DNA of 64,000 nt from Scleromatobacter sp039920745 (GCA_039920745.1 JBDSDD010000022.1:49461-113460); one strand, 5' to 3'. Counted from the first letter of the stretch, positions 8,328-17,934 are shown. Translations and numbers: made by a program. The notes: a model not told the origin generated them from the sequence alone.

Positions 8328-10373
8328 TTAGTTCAGGCGCATGCCGGGCAGTGCGCCGGCGCCGGGCTCCAGCAGGTACAGCCCGCCGTCGACCTTGGAA
8401 TCGGTGTGGCTGGCGGCCAGCACCATGCCTTCGGACAGCCCGAACTTCATCTTGCGCGGTGCCAGGTTGGCCACGACCACCGTCAGCTTGCCCACGAGCG
8501 TGGCCGGGTCGAAGTGGGCCGAGATGCCCGAGAACACGTTTCGATGACGGCCTTCGCCGACGTCCAGCGTCAGGCGCAGCAGCTTGTCGGAGCCGGCCAC
8601 CTTCTCGGCATTGACGATCCTGGCCACGCGCAGGTCGACCTTGGCGAAGTCGTCGATCTTGATCTCGGGGGCGATCTCTTCGCCGCCCGGAGCGACTACC
8701 GGCGCCGCCGGCGCCTCGAACAGTGCGTCCAGCAGCTTGGTGTCGACGCGCTGCATCAGGTGCGTGTAGGCGCCGATCTGGTGGGCACCGAGGGCATGGG
8801 CGACGTCGCCGAAGGTGAGCGCGGGCACCTTCAGGAACGCTTCAACCTGTGCGGCCAACGCCGGCAGCACCGGCTTGAGGTAGATGGTGAGCAGGCGGAA
8901 CGCCTCGATGCAGGTGCTGCAGACGTCCTGCAGCGCGGCGTCGGCGCCTTCCTTCTTGGCGAGGTCCCAGGGCTTGTGCTGGTCGACGTACTCGTTGACC
9001 TTGTCGGCCAGCGCCATGATGTCGCGCAGCGCCTTGCCGAACTCGCGTTCCTCGTACAGCTCGACGATGGCGGCCTTCTGGGCACGCAGCGTCTCCAGCA
9101 GAGCCGAGCCCTCGACGCCGAGATCGCCCGACAGCGTGCCGCCGAATCGTTTGGCCAGGAAGCCGGCGGCACGGCTGGCGATGTTGATGTACTTGCCGAC
9201 CAGGTCGGAGTTGACGCGCGCGACGAAGTCGTCCGGCGTGAACTCGATGTCCTCGACGTGCGCGTTGAGCTTGGCCGCGATGTAGTAGCGCAGCCACTCC
9301 GGGTGCAGGCCCAGTTCGAGGTACTTCAGCGGCGAGATGCCGGTGCCGCGGCTCTTGCTCATCTTGTCGCCGCCCAGCGTGATGAAGCCATGCACGAACA
9401 CGTGGTCGGGCGTCTTGCGGCCCGAGAAATGCAGCATCGCCGGCCAGAACAGCGTGTGGAAGTACGTGATGTCCTTGCCGATGAAGTGAATCTGCTCCAC
9501 GGACTCGTCGGCGAAGAACGCGTCGTAGTCGATGGATTTCTTCGAGAAGTAGTTCTTCAGCGAGGCCAGGTAGCCGATCGGCGCGTCAAGCCAGACGTAG
9601 AAGTACTTGCCCGGCGCGTCGGGGATCTCGATGCCGAAGTACGGGGCGTCGCGGCTGATGTCCCAGTCACCCAGGCCACCGGCGCCCGTCTCTTCGTCCT
9701 TGTCGAACCACTCCTTGATCTTGTTGAGCACCTCGGGCTGAAGGCGGCCGGTGTCGGTCGTCCACTTCTGCAGGAAGTCGAGGCAGCGCGGGTCGGACAG
9801 GCGGAAAAAGTAGTGCTCGCTGGAGCGCATCACCGGCACGGCGCCGCTGAGCGCCGAGTACGGGTTCTTGAGCTCGGTCGGGTTGTAGACGGCGCCGCAG
9901 TTCTCGCACGAGTCGCCGTACTGGTCCTTGGTGCCGCACTTGGGGCACTCGCCCTTGATGAAGCGGTCCGGCAGGAACATGGACTTCACCGGGTCGAAGA
10001 ACTGGTCGATCGTCTTGACGTCGATCAGCTCGTTCTTGCGCAGCGCCAGGTAGATCTCCTTGGCCAGCGCGTGATTCTCCTCGGAGTCGGTGGAGCTCCA
10101 GTTGTCGAACGCGATGTGGAAGCCGTCCAGGTACTTGGCGCGGCCCGCGGCGATCTCGGCGACGAAGGCCTGCGGCGTCTTGCCCTGCTTCTCGGCGGCG
10201 ATCATGATCGGCGCGCCGTGGGCGTCGTCGGCGCCGACGAAATGCACCTCGGCGCCGTTCATGCGCTGGAACCGCACCCAGATGTCCGCCTGGATGTACT
10301 CCATCATGTGCCCGATGTGGAACGGCGCATTGGCGTAGGGCAGGGCGGTGGTGACGAAGAGTTTGCGGGTCAT
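8328..10373 (-). CDS. metG: Methionyl-tRNA synthetase
   Basis: 681 residues from ATG 10373. Charges tRNA-Met in the cytoplasm. Class I signatures are present: an HIGH-type motif (FHIGHM near residue 20) and KMSKS (in DKMSKSRGTG). A zinc knuckle of Cys pairs (CPKCG, CENCG) lies in the connective region. The C-terminal ~110 residues (from IKIDDFAKVDLRVARI) are the OB-fold tRNA-binding/dimerisation domain, giving the long two-part form of the enzyme. The start was chosen over upstream in-frame codons because MTRKLFVTTALPYANA is the conserved N-terminus. Confidence 0.97.
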   Translation of the reverse strand: MTRKLFVTTALPYANAPFHIGHMMEYIQADIWVRFQRMNGAEVHFVGADDAHGAPIMIAAEKQGKTPQAFVAEIAAGRAKYLDGFHIAFDNWSSTDSEENHALAKEIYLALRKNELIDVKTIDQFFDPVKSMFLPDRFIKGECPKCGTKDQYGDSCENCGAVYNPTELKNPYSALSGAVPVMRSSEHYFFRLSDPRCLDFLQKWTTDTGRLQPEVLNKIKEWFDKDEETGAGGLGDWDISRDAPYFGIEIPDAPGKYFYVWLDAPIGYLASLKNYFSKKSIDYDAFFADESVEQIHFIGKDITYFHTLFWPAMLHFSGRKTPDHVFVHGFITLGGDKMSKSRGTGISPLKYLELGLHPEWLRYYIAAKLNAHVEDIEFTPDDFVARVNSDLVGKYINIASRAAGFLAKRFGGTLSGDLGVEGSALLETLRAQKAAIVELYEEREFGKALRDIMALADKVNEYVDQHKPWDLAKKEGADAALQDVCSTCIEAFRLLTIYLKPVLPALAAQVEAFLKVPALTFGDVAHALGAHQIGAYTHLMQRVDTKLLDALFEAPAAPVVAPGGEEIAPEIKIDDFAKVDLRVARIVNAEKVAGSDKLLRLTLDVGEGRHRNVFSGISAHFDPATLVGKLTVVVANLAPRKMKFGLSEGMVLAASHTDSKVDGGLYLLEPGAGALPGMRLN

Positions 10374-10692
10374 GGTGGGCAGTGGGCGTCGTCGGGCTTG
10401 CGCGGGGCGCGGCATGCCGGCGGGGGCGGCGCGGGCGACCGGGAAGGCGATCCTGGCCAGCGCGCAGCGGAGCGCTCAATTCTAAGGGCGCGGGCGCCGA
10501 TTGACCCGGGCTGGCCTTTGCACGGACGCGGGCCTGGCCGCGCGCAAGGGCGGCTTATCCCCTGTTCCACGTGGCCGGAGCGTCGCAAATGTCACGGCTG
10601 GCGGGCTGATCCCATGTAAAGCGCGGGGGTGGATGACGTAAAGTCTGAATTGAATCTGAACTCTCGTTGGCCCTCGTACGCAAGGATTCCCT
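10374..10692. other. Intergenic region between metG and a divergent secreted-protein gene
   Basis: 319 bases without a convincing gene. It must hold the metG promoter on the minus strand and the promoter of the 10693 gene on the plus strand. The stretch near 10636-10662 is locally AT-richer than its surroundings. I could not assign clear -35/-10 boxes, and I see no RNA gene or repeat. Confidence 0.5.
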
Positions 10693-11802
10693 TTGAATCA
10701 GCTCCGGAAACTCGCCACGCGGCACCTCCAGGCCGGCCTTTTGACGGCACTGGCCGCGCTGGCTCTCGCGCCGGCGTCCAGCCAGGCAACGGACATCGCG
10801 CATGCAAGCGTGCCCTCCGTCATCAAGGACAACGAGCTGCGCATCGGCTCGCACGTCTTCAAGTTGCCCGCGGGCCAGTGGACGCTCGTGCAAGGCCAGA
10901 CCTTCATGTCCAACACCTCGAGCAACCGCGACGCCGAGATCTTCCGTGGCGTGGTCGTGCTGATCGACAAGGGCCAGTTCCGCGTCGCCATCGACCTGTC
11001 GCTGCCGGTGCAGGACGCGCCGGGCCTGATGCCCTGGGGCGACGACAGTTGCGCCCCTGGCAACAACGCGCTGCACGCCACGCCGACGACGAAGTTCGGC
11101 GGCCACCAGTGCCTGGCCGTGTTCGGCCACGCCGACCTGCTGCGCACGCTGCAGCGCACCAGCCCGTACGCCGCGCGCTGGATGCTGGACCAGCACGTCG
11201 TCGGCCTGGGCAGCGCCATCGAGATCGTCTACACCAGCAGCCAGGACGCCACCTTCGGCCGGCTGCACGCCTACTTCACGGCGCCGTACTTCGACAGCGA
11301 CGAGGCCATGACCAAGTGGGCTGCCGCGATGGAGGACTCGGTCAAGCGCGTGTTCGCGACCAAGGCGTTCTCCGCCACGCTGCCTGAACTGCCGGTGCTG
11401 CCGGCGTCGGTCCAGGCCAACGACTCGGCGTCCGGCATGGTGCGCCCCGGCGCGCAGGTCGAAGCCAATGCCGCGGCTGCGCGCGACGCCTGGATGGCCT
11501 GCCTGCGCAAGGAGGCGGCCCGCCTGGACGACCGCAAGACGCCGGCCAACGAGGTCGGCTCGGCGATCTACTTCAACTGCCGCGAACAGGAGCTCAAGGG
11601 CGTGACCGCCACCATCGCGCCGTCGCGGCTGGCGGTCATGTCCAGCTCCGAGATCAACGAGCTGTTCGAGGGCGCGCACCGCCAGGTCGTCGACTCGGGC
11701 GTGGCCACCAACATCGTGCTGGAGCATCGCGCCGTCCGGGTGCCCGACAAGACCGACAAGTCGACCGACAAGGCCGACAAGTCCAGGAACGGCAAGCGCT
11801 GA
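10693..11802 (+). CDS. Secreted protein of unknown function
   Basis: 369 residues using a TTG start at 10693, preceded by AAGGA at 10682-10686. The N-terminus is a Sec signal peptide (hydrophobic AGLLTALAALALAPASSQA), so the product is probably periplasmic. The C-terminus ends in a Lys/Asp repeat (DKTDKSTDKADKS). No family is recognised. The TTG start is unusual but is the only one giving both a ribosome-binding site and an intact signal peptide. The gene ends 27 bases from the converging PEP-CTERM gene. Confidence 0.65.
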   Translation: MNQLRKLATRHLQAGLLTALAALALAPASSQATDIAHASVPSVIKDNELRIGSHVFKLPAGQWTLVQGQTFMSNTSSNRDAEIFRGVVVLIDKGQFRVAIDLSLPVQDAPGLMPWGDDSCAPGNNALHATPTTKFGGHQCLAVFGHADLLRTLQRTSPYAARWMLDQHVVGLGSAIEIVYTSSQDATFGRLHAYFTAPYFDSDEAMTKWAAAMEDSVKRVFATKAFSATLPELPVLPASVQANDSASGMVRPGAQVEANAAAARDAWMACLRKEAARLDDRKTPANEVGSAIYFNCREQELKGVTATIAPSRLAVMSSSEINELFEGAHRQVVDSGVATNIVLEHRAVRVPDKTDKSTDKADKSRNGKR

Positions 11803-11829
11803 GCCGAGCCGGCGGCCCTGGCCTGGAGG

Positions 11830-12690
11830 TCAGCGGGCGCGACGGCGCCTGGCGACACCCACCGCCGCCAGGCCCAGGCCGAACAGCGCCAGCGAGGCGG
11901 GCTCCGGGACCGGCGAACTGATCACCGCAGGCGTCAGGTCGCTCGCGTCGTCCCAGCCCGTCACCAGCGTGTGCGATGCATCCACGGTGCTGCCGTCAAG
12001 GGCGGGCGTCTGCAGCAGCACGTACAGCCAGATCGTTTCACCCGGCAGCAGCGGCACCGTCACGCTGAGGTTGCCCAGGCCCGACGGGGTGGTCGTGGAG
12101 TCCGCGAAAGTGCTCTGGCCGACCTCCGCGTAGCCGAGGCTGGGGTCGGCCATGAACCCTTCCCCGAACAGCGTGTCGAAGTTCGACTCCACGGACGATC
12201 CGACATCGATGGCCGAGGCGGTCAGCGTGAAGGCATCGATCGTCGCGTACACGCCCGGGTTGTTGTTCGGGTAGGCGCCGGTGACGAGCTGGCTGTAGGT
12301 GAGCGTGGCGCCGAAGGTGCGTGTCGTGGCGACGCCGCCGGTATAGGTATAGCTCTGCAGTGCGACGGAATTGGTGTTGGTGCGCTTGCCGGCCATGCTG
12401 ACAGCGCTGGCGTGCAGGACGGGTGCGCCGACCACGCCTGAGAAACTGACATTGCCGGTCGCCGAGCCGTAGCCCGCCACGCTGTCGCTGGCGGCCGACG
12501 AGTAGGCACCGGGAGCGCCGCCGTACAGGCCGGTCACGATGGACGAGATGCTGTCGCAGGCCGTAACGCCGGGGATGCAGTCGCGGAAAGTGACGTATTC
12601 CGAGGTGCCCGCGGTGATCTCCACGGCGTGGGTTGCAAGGGGTGCGGCGAGCAGCAGGGCGAACGGAGCGCTGGTGAACAAGCGGTGCAT
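11830..12690 (-). CDS. PEP-CTERM sorting domain protein
   Basis: 286 residues. An N-terminal signal peptide (MHRLFTSAPFALLLAAPLATHA) is followed by a Ser/Thr/Gly-rich, low-charge extracellular domain. The C-terminus is a textbook PEP-CTERM tripartite signal: VPEPASLALFGLGL, a hydrophobic helix and a terminal RRRRAR cluster. Such proteins are processed by an exosortase (EpsH/XrtA type) and are usually linked to exopolysaccharide or biofilm matrix. The exosortase gene is not in this window. Confidence 0.9.
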   Translation of the reverse strand: MHRLFTSAPFALLLAAPLATHAVEITAGTSEYVTFRDCIPGVTACDSISSIVTGLYGGAPGAYSSAASDSVAGYGSATGNVSFSGVVGAPVLHASAVSMAGKRTNTNSVALQSYTYTGGVATTRTFGATLTYSQLVTGAYPNNNPGVYATIDAFTLTASAIDVGSSVESNFDTLFGEGFMADPSLGYAEVGQSTFADSTTTPSGLGNLSVTVPLLPGETIWLYVLLQTPALDGSTVDASHTLVTGWDDASDLTPAVISSPVPEPASLALFGLGLAAVGVARRRRAR

Positions 12691-12867
12691 GTGGGTTCTC
12701 CCAAGGACTTTGTTGGCGGGGCGATGCCGGACGCTGTCGGGCATCGGGTGCCATCCTCGCGGAACCACGGCGCTTGGCCATCCCTCATGCGTGGTACCCG
12801 GGGCGGTACCACCTGCCGACCTGCCGGGGAGCCTCCACCTGACGCGCGGGTCCTTGCCCAGCCGACC

Positions 12868-14100
12868 CTAGAACCGTGCGTTGGCGTACAGCCGCTCGGG
12901 GCTGATGCGCACGCGCAGGCCGTGCGCCTCGGCCGGGCCGGCGATCCCGTGGTCGCGGCCGCTGGCCTCGCACTGCACCGGGTCGACCAGCGGCTCGCCG
13001 CGCCGGCCGGTCAGCACGGCCACCTGCGGTGCGGCGCTGTCCGCGGTACGCTGGACCACGATCGCCACCTCGCCGCTGTACAGGCGCACGAGGCTGCCGG
13101 GCGGGTGCACGCCGAACTCGGTGATCAGCGCCAGAGCGAACGGGTTGCCGCGTTCGATGACCAAGAGGTCGCGCGCCGCGCGCGGGGGCGGGAGCGCATC
13201 GCGGCCGCTGCGGCCGGCGAGCTTGGCGGTGTAGACATCGACGGTGCGCAGAGCGTTGGCCATCTCGCCGACGTCGGCCGAGCCGGCGGGATAGCCACCC
13301 CCGCCCGGCTTCTCATGGTGCTGCGCCACGGCCTGCAGCCACTCGTCGTCGGTGACGCCGCTTTGCATGAGCTTGGCCTGGCTGATCATCGGGTGCGTGA
13401 TGATGGTCTGGCGCTGGCTCGGATCGGGCAGGCGCGCCTGGTTCGACAGCCGCTCCTGCAGGTCCAGCATGCTCAGGTTCATCGTGAACGCCGCCTTGAC
13501 CAGCGTCAGGCAGCGCTCCGGGATCCAGCCCAGGCGCAGCGCGATCAGGTAGGCGGCCGCTGCGGCGTGCAGGCTGCGCACGACGCCGTAGCGCGTGTGC
13601 GCCGCGTGGTCGGGACGCACGAGCAGGAAGATCGCCAGGTCGGGCGCGCGCTCGGTCAGCGCCGCCAGGTAGCGCGCGGTCTCGTCCAGCGCCTCGGGCG
13701 CGCCGGACGCGGGCATGCTCTCGAGCACGCTCGACAACATGTCGGCGCACTTTCGCCACAGCGAGGGCAGCAGTTCGGGCGGGGCGCCATAGATTTCCGC
13801 GCGCACGCCGCGCAGCTCATCGACGTTGACGCACGCGCCGCACTCCACCAGTTCCTCGAGCTGGTGCTCGTCGCTGACGACCTGGTTCTTCGCGAGCAGC
13901 AGCTTGCTGCCGGCGTCGCGGATGCTGAACGGCAAGGGCGCGCCGAACTCGATGCGGTCCTGCACCTTGGCTAGCGGACAGAGTTCCATCAGGCCCTCCG
14001 GTGTTTCATTGGCGAACCGCAGATCGGGCGACTGCGGGTCGGTGCCCGCGGGTTCGCGGTTCGACCTCGTCTCGTCATCTTTATCGGTGCCAGGAGCCAT
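12868..14100 (-). CDS. HD-GYP-like domain protein with degenerate HD site
   Basis: 410 residues from ATG 14100. Residues ~40-100 form an N-terminal module (EFGAPLPFSIRDAGSKLLL). Residues ~165-300 align by eye with HD-GYP c-di-GMP phosphodiesterases: HHEKPGGGGYP (261-271) is retained, as are THP at 235-237 and VDVYTA at 287-292. The normal HD metal dyad is replaced by AFTMNLSM at 204-211. The C-terminal ~90 residues are a beta-rich segment with a PGSLVRLYSGEVAIV motif. Hydrolytic activity is therefore doubtful; a binding or scaffold role in c-di-GMP signalling is inference. Confidence 0.75.
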   Translation of the reverse strand: MAPGTDKDDETRSNREPAGTDPQSPDLRFANETPEGLMELCPLAKVQDRIEFGAPLPFSIRDAGSKLLLAKNQVVSDEHQLEELVECGACVNVDELRGVRAEIYGAPPELLPSLWRKCADMLSSVLESMPASGAPEALDETARYLAALTERAPDLAIFLLVRPDHAAHTRYGVVRSLHAAAAAYLIALRLGWIPERCLTLVKAAFTMNLSMLDLQERLSNQARLPDPSQRQTIITHPMISQAKLMQSGVTDDEWLQAVAQHHEKPGGGGYPAGSADVGEMANALRTVDVYTAKLAGRSGRDALPPPRAARDLLVIERGNPFALALITEFGVHPPGSLVRLYSGEVAIVVQRTADSAAPQVAVLTGRRGEPLVDPVQCEASGRDHGIAGPAEAHGLRVRISPERLYANARF

Positions 14101-14254
14101 CGACTTGACCCCTCGCCCCGGCAGGCCCTGTGCCCGATGCTGAAAAAGAGGGCGCGGTAGACTGCCGGCCTGCCTGTCGATTCTGCGCCCGGCCTGCCTC
14201 GAAGCCAGGCGTCCGTGGCCCCACCGCTCATTCGCGCTGCCTGCGCCCCTCCCC

Positions 14255-15349
14255 ATGTCCGTCTCCGAAGCCGCGCTGACCGCAGCGCTCGCCACTGTCA
14301 TCGATCCGCACACCGGTCAGCCGTACACGGCGGGCCGTCAGCTGAGGAACCTGCGCCTGGGCGCCGACGGCGCGGTGGCCTTCGACATCGAGCTGGGCTA
14401 TCCGGCGCGCAGCCAGTTCGGGGTCGTGCGCGACGCGCTGACGGCGGCGGCCCGGGCTGTGGCCGGCGTTGGCGCCGTCACCATCGACGTCGCCAGCAAG
14501 GTCATCGCCCACCAGGTGCAGCGCGGCGTGGCGCTGCTGCCGGGCGTGGCCAACGTGATCGCGGTGTCCTCGGGCAAGGGCGGCGTCGGCAAGAGCACCA
14601 CCGCGGTCAACCTCGCGCTTGCACTCTCGGCCGAAGGCGCACGCGTGGGCCTGCTCGACGCGGACATCTACGGCCCCAGCCTGCCGGTGATGATGGGGAT
14701 AGCGGGCCGCCCCGAGTCCGAGGACGGCAAGACGATGAAGCCGCTGGAGAACCACGGCGTCAAGGTGATGTCGATCGGCTTCCTGGTCGACGCGGAGCAG
14801 GCCGTGGTCTGGCGCGGTCCGATGGCCACGCAGGCGCTGGACCAGTTGCTGCGCCAGACGACCTGGGGCGAGCTCGACTACCTTGTCATCGACATGCCGC
14901 CGGGTACCGGCGACATCCAGCTGACGTTGAGCCAGCGCGTGCCGCTCACGGGCGCCGTGATCGTCACGACGCCGCAGGACATCGCGCTGCTCGACGCGAA
15001 GAAGGGCCTCAACATGTTCGAGAAGGTCGGCGTGCCGATCCTGGGCATCATCGAGAACATGGCCGTGCACGTGTGCACGAATTGCGGCCACGTGGAGCAC
15101 ATCTTCGGCGCCGACGGCGGCAAGCGCATGTCCGGCCAATACGGCGTGCCGTACCTGGGCGCGCTGCCGTTGACGATGGGTATCCGCCAGCAGACCGACT
15201 CCGGCACGCCCACCGTGGTGGCCGAGCCGGATGGCGAGATTGCCGCGCTCTACAAGGCCGTCGCGCGCCAGGTGGCGGTGGTGGTGGCTGGCAAGGCCAA
15301 GGACTTCAGCGCGAAGTTCCCGACCATCAATATCTCGAAGACGACCTGA
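14255..15349 (+). CDS. apbC: Iron-sulfur cluster carrier ATPase (Mrp/ApbC)
   Basis: 364 residues. P-loop protein that carries and delivers Fe-S clusters. An N-terminal MIP18/DUF59-like domain (1-~90) precedes the Mrp ATPase, which shows the deviant Walker A SGKGGVGKSTTAVNLA near residue 106, a switch/Walker B segment (LVIDMPPGTGD), and the cluster-binding CxxC (CTNCG) near residue 273. The C-terminal residues match the family. In relatives apbC usually lies beside metG; here three genes separate them. Confidence 0.95.
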   Translation: MSVSEAALTAALATVIDPHTGQPYTAGRQLRNLRLGADGAVAFDIELGYPARSQFGVVRDALTAAARAVAGVGAVTIDVASKVIAHQVQRGVALLPGVANVIAVSSGKGGVGKSTTAVNLALALSAEGARVGLLDADIYGPSLPVMMGIAGRPESEDGKTMKPLENHGVKVMSIGFLVDAEQAVVWRGPMATQALDQLLRQTTWGELDYLVIDMPPGTGDIQLTLSQRVPLTGAVIVTTPQDIALLDAKKGLNMFEKVGVPILGIIENMAVHVCTNCGHVEHIFGADGGKRMSGQYGVPYLGALPLTMGIRQQTDSGTPTVVAEPDGEIAALYKAVARQVAVVVAGKAKDFSAKFPTINISKTT

Positions 15350-15389
15350 GAACCTCCGAGCCAACCCGGCACGCCCGGGCGGGCCGGGC

Positions 15390-16454
15390 TCAGATCGCTG
15401 ACTCGATCGTCTTGCGCAGTTCGGCCGGCGCGGTGGGGCCGCGGTCCGGCGAGCCCACGGCCAGCGCCGTGAGTTCGACGTAGCGGATCAGCCCCAGCAT
15501 CTTCTCGTTGCGCGGCGCACGCTTGCCGACCGACTTGGCGAGCTTGACGACCTCGCCGCACAGCTCGCCGATCTCGGTGCGGCGGCCCAGCGCGATGTCG
15601 TCGGCCATGCTCGAGCGGGCGCGCGGGTCGATGCGAAGCATCTTGGCCGCGAGAATCTTGAAGACGGGCGTCGGCAACCGCAGCAGGCGCGGCAGCCAGC
15701 CGGTGGGCACCGGGGTGACCTTGACCGTGCGCTGGCGCGCGGCGGCCAGCACGCCCAGCCCCTCTTCGATCAAGGCGGCCGTCGTGGCGCGCAGGTCGGG
15801 GTCCAGCAGTTCGTCGCGCAGCGGCAGGCCCGACAGCGCGTTGACCGGGTTGTTGAGGTTGAGCAGCAGCTTGCCCCACTGCACGGCGCGGATGTCCTTG
15901 TGCGTGGACGCCGGCAGGCCGGCCTCGGCCAGCGTCGGCAGCCAGGCGTTGGTCACCTCGTCCTCTTCGAGCGCCAGCGAACCGCCGCTGCCACGCAGGA
16001 AGTTGCCAGGGCCGATCTCGGCCACGTTGAACGGCACCATGGCGGACAGGAAGCGCAGCCGCGCCGCCACGGAGCGCGCGATCTCGGCGTTGTGCAGCCC
16101 GTTCTGCATGCACATCACCAGGGTGCCGATGGGCAGCGCGCGGGCGAGGGCGGTCGAGGCCCTGGGCGTCGCGCTGCTCTTGACGCACAACAGCACCAGC
16201 GCGATGCCCAGGCCGGACGGCACGTCTTCGTGCAGGCTCAGCATGTCGGCCGGCAGCGTGACGGATTTGCCGTCGGGCTCGGTGACGGTGAGGCCGTGCG
16301 CACGCAACTGGTCGAGGACGCGCGGGCGCCCGACGAAGTGCACGTCGTGGCCGGCGAGCGCCAGGCGCCCGCCGAGATAGCAGCCAATCGAGCCCGCGCC
16401 CATGATGAGCACGGGACCGATCGGCGAGACGTCGGTCAGGATGAGATCAGCCAC
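15390..16454 (-). CDS. Ketopantoate reductase family (2-dehydropantoate 2-reductase)
   Basis: 354 residues. NADPH-dependent enzyme of the ApbA/PanE family, which reduces 2-dehydropantoate to pantoate in coenzyme A synthesis. The N-terminus has the GAGSIGCYLGGRLALAGHDV Rossmann fingerprint. VLLCVKS and the downstream KLLLNLNNPVNAL segment carry the conserved Lys and Asn. At ~350 residues it is longer than canonical PanE (~300), so it may be a paralogue acting on a related 2-oxo acid. It converges on apbC. Confidence 0.8.
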   Translation of the reverse strand: MADLILTDVSPIGPVLIMGAGSIGCYLGGRLALAGHDVHFVGRPRVLDQLRAHGLTVTEPDGKSVTLPADMLSLHEDVPSGLGIALVLLCVKSSATPRASTALARALPIGTLVMCMQNGLHNAEIARSVAARLRFLSAMVPFNVAEIGPGNFLRGSGGSLALEEDEVTNAWLPTLAEAGLPASTHKDIRAVQWGKLLLNLNNPVNALSGLPLRDELLDPDLRATTAALIEEGLGVLAAARQRTVKVTPVPTGWLPRLLRLPTPVFKILAAKMLRIDPRARSSMADDIALGRRTEIGELCGEVVKLAKSVGKRAPRNEKMLGLIRYVELTALAVGSPDRGPTAPAELRKTIESAI

Positions 16455-16492
16455 GGCGCTCGGGCGTGGCGGTCAGCCCCGGTCGGATTCGG

Positions 16493-17035
16493 TCAGGCAA
16501 CGGGATGGGCAAGGTCACGAATGAGAGTGGGGCCGGTGCGTCGTTCGATCTCCTGCGCCAGCGCACGGCACAGGCCAGCGGCAAAGAGGGCTTCGCCAAC
16601 AACGAACATCGGGCCGACCAGCAGGCCGACCAGGTCGTCGACGAATGCCGGCTTGCGGCCTTCGTAATAGTGTCCGATGAATTGCAGCACCCAGCCGGTG
16701 ACGAAGGTGACGAAGCCGCAAGTGAGCCAGGCGCCCGTGGAGCCGACGGCGAACGGATGGGCGGCCCAGATCAGCAGGCCGTTGACCACGGCGGTGGCGA
16801 TGCCCAGCAGCAAGTTGCCACGCGTGAGGTACCAACCGGCGGTGACGGCCCACAGCACCCAGGCAGCGCTCAGGCGCACCTGGGAAACGTCGAACTGGGC
16901 GCGCGCCATGAAGATGCCGATCGCGAACACGATCAGGGGAATGCCGACGAAATGCGTGGCGATATTGCGGCGGTCGCGGTGGTAGGTCGCGTACTGCACC
17001 ATCAGTTCGTTGGCCGGCCGGAAAGGACTGGACAT
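16493..17035 (-). CDS. DUF962 (Mpo1-like) membrane protein
   Basis: 180 residues from ATG 17035. Contains the family start LMVQYATYHRDRRNIATHFVGIPL and a QFIGHYYEGRKPAFVDD segment, with several hydrophobic helices. Yeast Mpo1 is an Fe2+-dependent dioxygenase in 2-hydroxy fatty acid degradation; conserved His residues (YHRDRRNIATHF, FIGHYYE) fit that metal site. Activity here is inferred from family only. Confidence 0.85.
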   Translation of the reverse strand: MSSPFRPANELMVQYATYHRDRRNIATHFVGIPLIVFAIGIFMARAQFDVSQVRLSAAWVLWAVTAGWYLTRGNLLLGIATAVVNGLLIWAAHPFAVGSTGAWLTCGFVTFVTGWVLQFIGHYYEGRKPAFVDDLVGLLVGPMFVVGEALFAAGLCRALAQEIERRTGPTLIRDLAHPVA

Positions 17036-17257
17036 GTTCGGGTCTCCTGCTGGAAGTTGCGAATCGGCACCAGGCGACTCGTGGCCGCGTCTGCTCGACC
17101 GCATCTGTCATCGTAGTGGAGCACGCGGCATGCCGGCTGTCAAAAACACGACACGCGAGCGCCTCCAGGCGTGATTCTCGCCGATGTGCAGGCGGATGCC
17201 AGGGCCGGGTTCGCCCTAAACTCCTGCAAACGGCACGCAACGCGAAGAATCAAGTCA

Positions 17258-17812
17258 ATGGAAAACAGATCCCTGCTGGATTGGCACTCGATGTTCATGG
17301 GCGTGGCGCTGCTCGCGGCGGCACGCTCCAAGGACGCCCGCAAGCGCAACGGCGCCTGCATCGCCAGTTCGGACTACAAGATCCTGGGCGTCGGCTACAA
17401 CGGCTTGCCACGCGGCTGCGACGACGCGGATCCGGCCTACTGGGCGGACGACGACGAGGATGCGCTGCACTCGCGCCACAGCTACATCGTGCACGCCGAG
17501 GTCAACGCGATCCTCAACTGCGTGGTGCTGCCGCTCACCGGCGGCACGATCTACGCGACCCAGTTTCCGTGCCCGCGCTGCGTCCAGTCCATCATCCAGG
17601 TGGGCATCCGGCGCGTGGTCTACCTGGAGCAGAAGCCGCACCAGGTGGCATCCATCGCCGCCGCCAACAAGATGCTGCGCGACGCCGGCATCCAGGCGCA
17701 CTCGCTGGCCGAACTGGAGACGGAGTCGCCCACCTGGTCGACCAAACTGGAGCAATTCATCCGCGACAGCCGGCAGCCGGGCGCGGGCGAATCGCCGCCT
17801 GGCGACATCTAG
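17258..17812 (+). CDS. Deoxycytidylate (dCMP) deaminase-like protein
   Basis: 184 residues from ATG 17258. Zinc-dependent cytidine-deaminase fold. The active-site triad is visible: HAE at 79-81 (zinc ligand His79, proton-shuttle Glu81) and PCPRC at 104-108 (Cys105, Cys108). GYNGLPRGCDD (46-56) is the substrate-loop signature of ComEB/dCMP deaminases, which convert dCMP to dUMP for dTTP synthesis. A clear intrinsic terminator follows directly. Confidence 0.85.
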   Translation: MENRSLLDWHSMFMGVALLAAARSKDARKRNGACIASSDYKILGVGYNGLPRGCDDADPAYWADDDEDALHSRHSYIVHAEVNAILNCVVLPLTGGTIYATQFPCPRCVQSIIQVGIRRVVYLEQKPHQVASIAAANKMLRDAGIQAHSLAELETESPTWSTKLEQFIRDSRQPGAGESPPGDI

Positions 17813-17826
17813 GAAGAGCGCCGAAT

Positions 17827-17848
17827 AGGCCGCATCCGGCGGCCTTTT
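17827..17848 (+). terminator. Intrinsic terminator of the deaminase gene
   Basis: Perfect 7-bp stem AGGCCGC / GCGGCCT with loop ATCCG, followed by TTT, starting 15 bases after the deaminase stop codon. Confidence 0.8.
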
Positions 17849-17934
17849 CCGTGGATCAGGGCAGGGGGTGGTGCCTCACCATCGAGTTGTGGATTCCAGA
17901 GTCCCTGGACGTCCGCAACCCGGAGGTGGACGCC

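Noticed and set aside
8406..10619. A 737-codon open frame on the plus strand
   Set aside because: Entirely antisense to metG; composition is that of a GC-rich shadow frame and no start signal is present.
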